15,346 bases of DNA from Betaproteobacteria bacterium (GTDB lineage: Bacteria > Pseudomonadota > Gammaproteobacteria > Burkholderiales > Usitatibacteraceae): the NCBI GenBank assembly GCA_025362705.1, contig JANYFH010000049.1, positions 1 to 15,346 of the forward strand. The letters run 5' to 3'. How positions within the stretch are numbered: position 1 is the first letter of the stretch; every line of letters starts with the position of its first letter. The notes under the pieces were generated by a model that worked only from the letters and a program-made list of their open reading frames with translations, had not been told where the DNA came from and ran no database searches. The position numbers were made by a program, and so were the translations under genes. Below are positions 15,010-15,346 of the stretch, one piece after another.

Positions 15010-15346
15010 ATGAGACGCATACCCAATGCCGCAACACCCGGGCAGCTTGCCGCCTTTTGCTTGACGCTGGTATTTGCCACAGCCCTGCCCGCATTTGCAG
15101 ATGACATGGCAGCACCGGTGGTGGCCAAGAAAAAGCTCGCGCCGGGGGAGACGAGAGCCCTCAACCCCCAGCCAATTCCCCCCGGCAAATCCGCGACTGC
15201 CACCAAAGGAGCAAACAACGGCGCGGCGCAAAGCATCATCTTCGTCGGTGGAAAGAAAGTAAAAACCGATAAAACCGCAGCCAACGCAGCAGCGCCGACG
15301 ACGACCAAAGTGAAGGCTGGTGCACTTCATCGCGATGCTCACAAGC
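15010..15346 (+). CDS. Secreted low-complexity protein, 3' end beyond window
   Basis: A frame with 112 codons is open to the right edge. GGAG five bases before the ATG at 15010 is a good ribosome binding site. Residues about 11-30 form a Sec signal peptide (LAAFCLTLVFATALPAFA, cleavage before DD). The mature part is rich in Ala, Lys, Thr and Pro, likely disordered, with the motif LNPQPIPPG at 51-59 and a short hydrophobic strand IIFVGG at 76-81. From memory, LNPQPLPPG-like motifs recur in uncharacterised secreted bacterial proteins; I cannot check this. It follows the STAND/BTAD regulator by 171 bp on the same strand and might be its target. The function is unknown, and the bulk of the protein may lie outside the window. 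Confidence 0.75.
   Translation, partial: MRRIPNAATPGQLAAFCLTLVFATALPAFADDMAAPVVAKKKLAPGETRALNPQPIPPGKSATATKGANNGAAQSIIFVGGKKVKTDKTAANAAAPTTTKVKAGALHRDAHK

Noticed and set aside
1..15346. CRISPR arrays, tRNA, rRNA, insertion sequences, integrase or phage genes
   Set aside because: I looked for spaced direct repeats, cloverleaf-like stretches, transposase motifs and terminal inverted repeats and found none I could support.

Overview
The window looks like chromosomal DNA of a Gram-negative proteobacterium, most likely a betaproteobacterium (Burkholderiales-like). This is an inference. It rests on the protein repertoire (a CHASE2-type adenylyl cyclase, a periplasmic caspase-family protein, HtpX behind a sigma-32-like promoter, a MalT/BTAD-type regulator), on several Sec-type signal peptides, and on moderate G+C that rises in the last third. 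I see no rRNA, tRNA, CRISPR array, insertion sequence or phage gene. No gene-free stretch exceeds about 205 bases.

Layout. (1) Positions 1-3847, minus strand: a three-gene cassette read right to left. It has a CHASE2-transmembrane-class III adenylyl cyclase (TTG start), a secreted FecR-like protein, and a secreted caspase-fold (C14) protein with an intact His/Cys dyad that runs off the left edge. (2) Positions 3947-7812, plus strand: a GMC flavoprotein oxidoreductase, a perfect 12-bp hairpin, an EamA/DMT-type transporter and an MFS transporter. (3) Positions 7893-8957: htpX with a candidate heat-shock promoter and a strong bidirectional terminator shared with the next gene. (4) Positions 8958-11390: an unrecognised cytoplasmic protein on the minus strand, divergent from glycerol kinase glpK. 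(5) Positions 11391-15346: a G+C-richer block. It holds a small peptide ORF translationally coupled (TGATG) to a 1064-residue STAND ATPase-TPR-winged helix-BTAD regulator, followed by the start of a secreted, low-complexity protein that runs off the right edge.

How the genes may work together. In region 1 the sensory CHASE2 domain, the FecR-like protein and the caspase domain are all predicted to be outside the cytoplasmic membrane, while the cyclase domain is inside. This suggests an envelope-sensing cassette with cAMP as internal output and a protease as partner; the functional link is inferred from gene order only. In region 5 the peptide, the large regulator and the secreted protein may form a second signalling unit, again inferred from position. 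The central genes look like ordinary metabolism, transport and envelope quality control.
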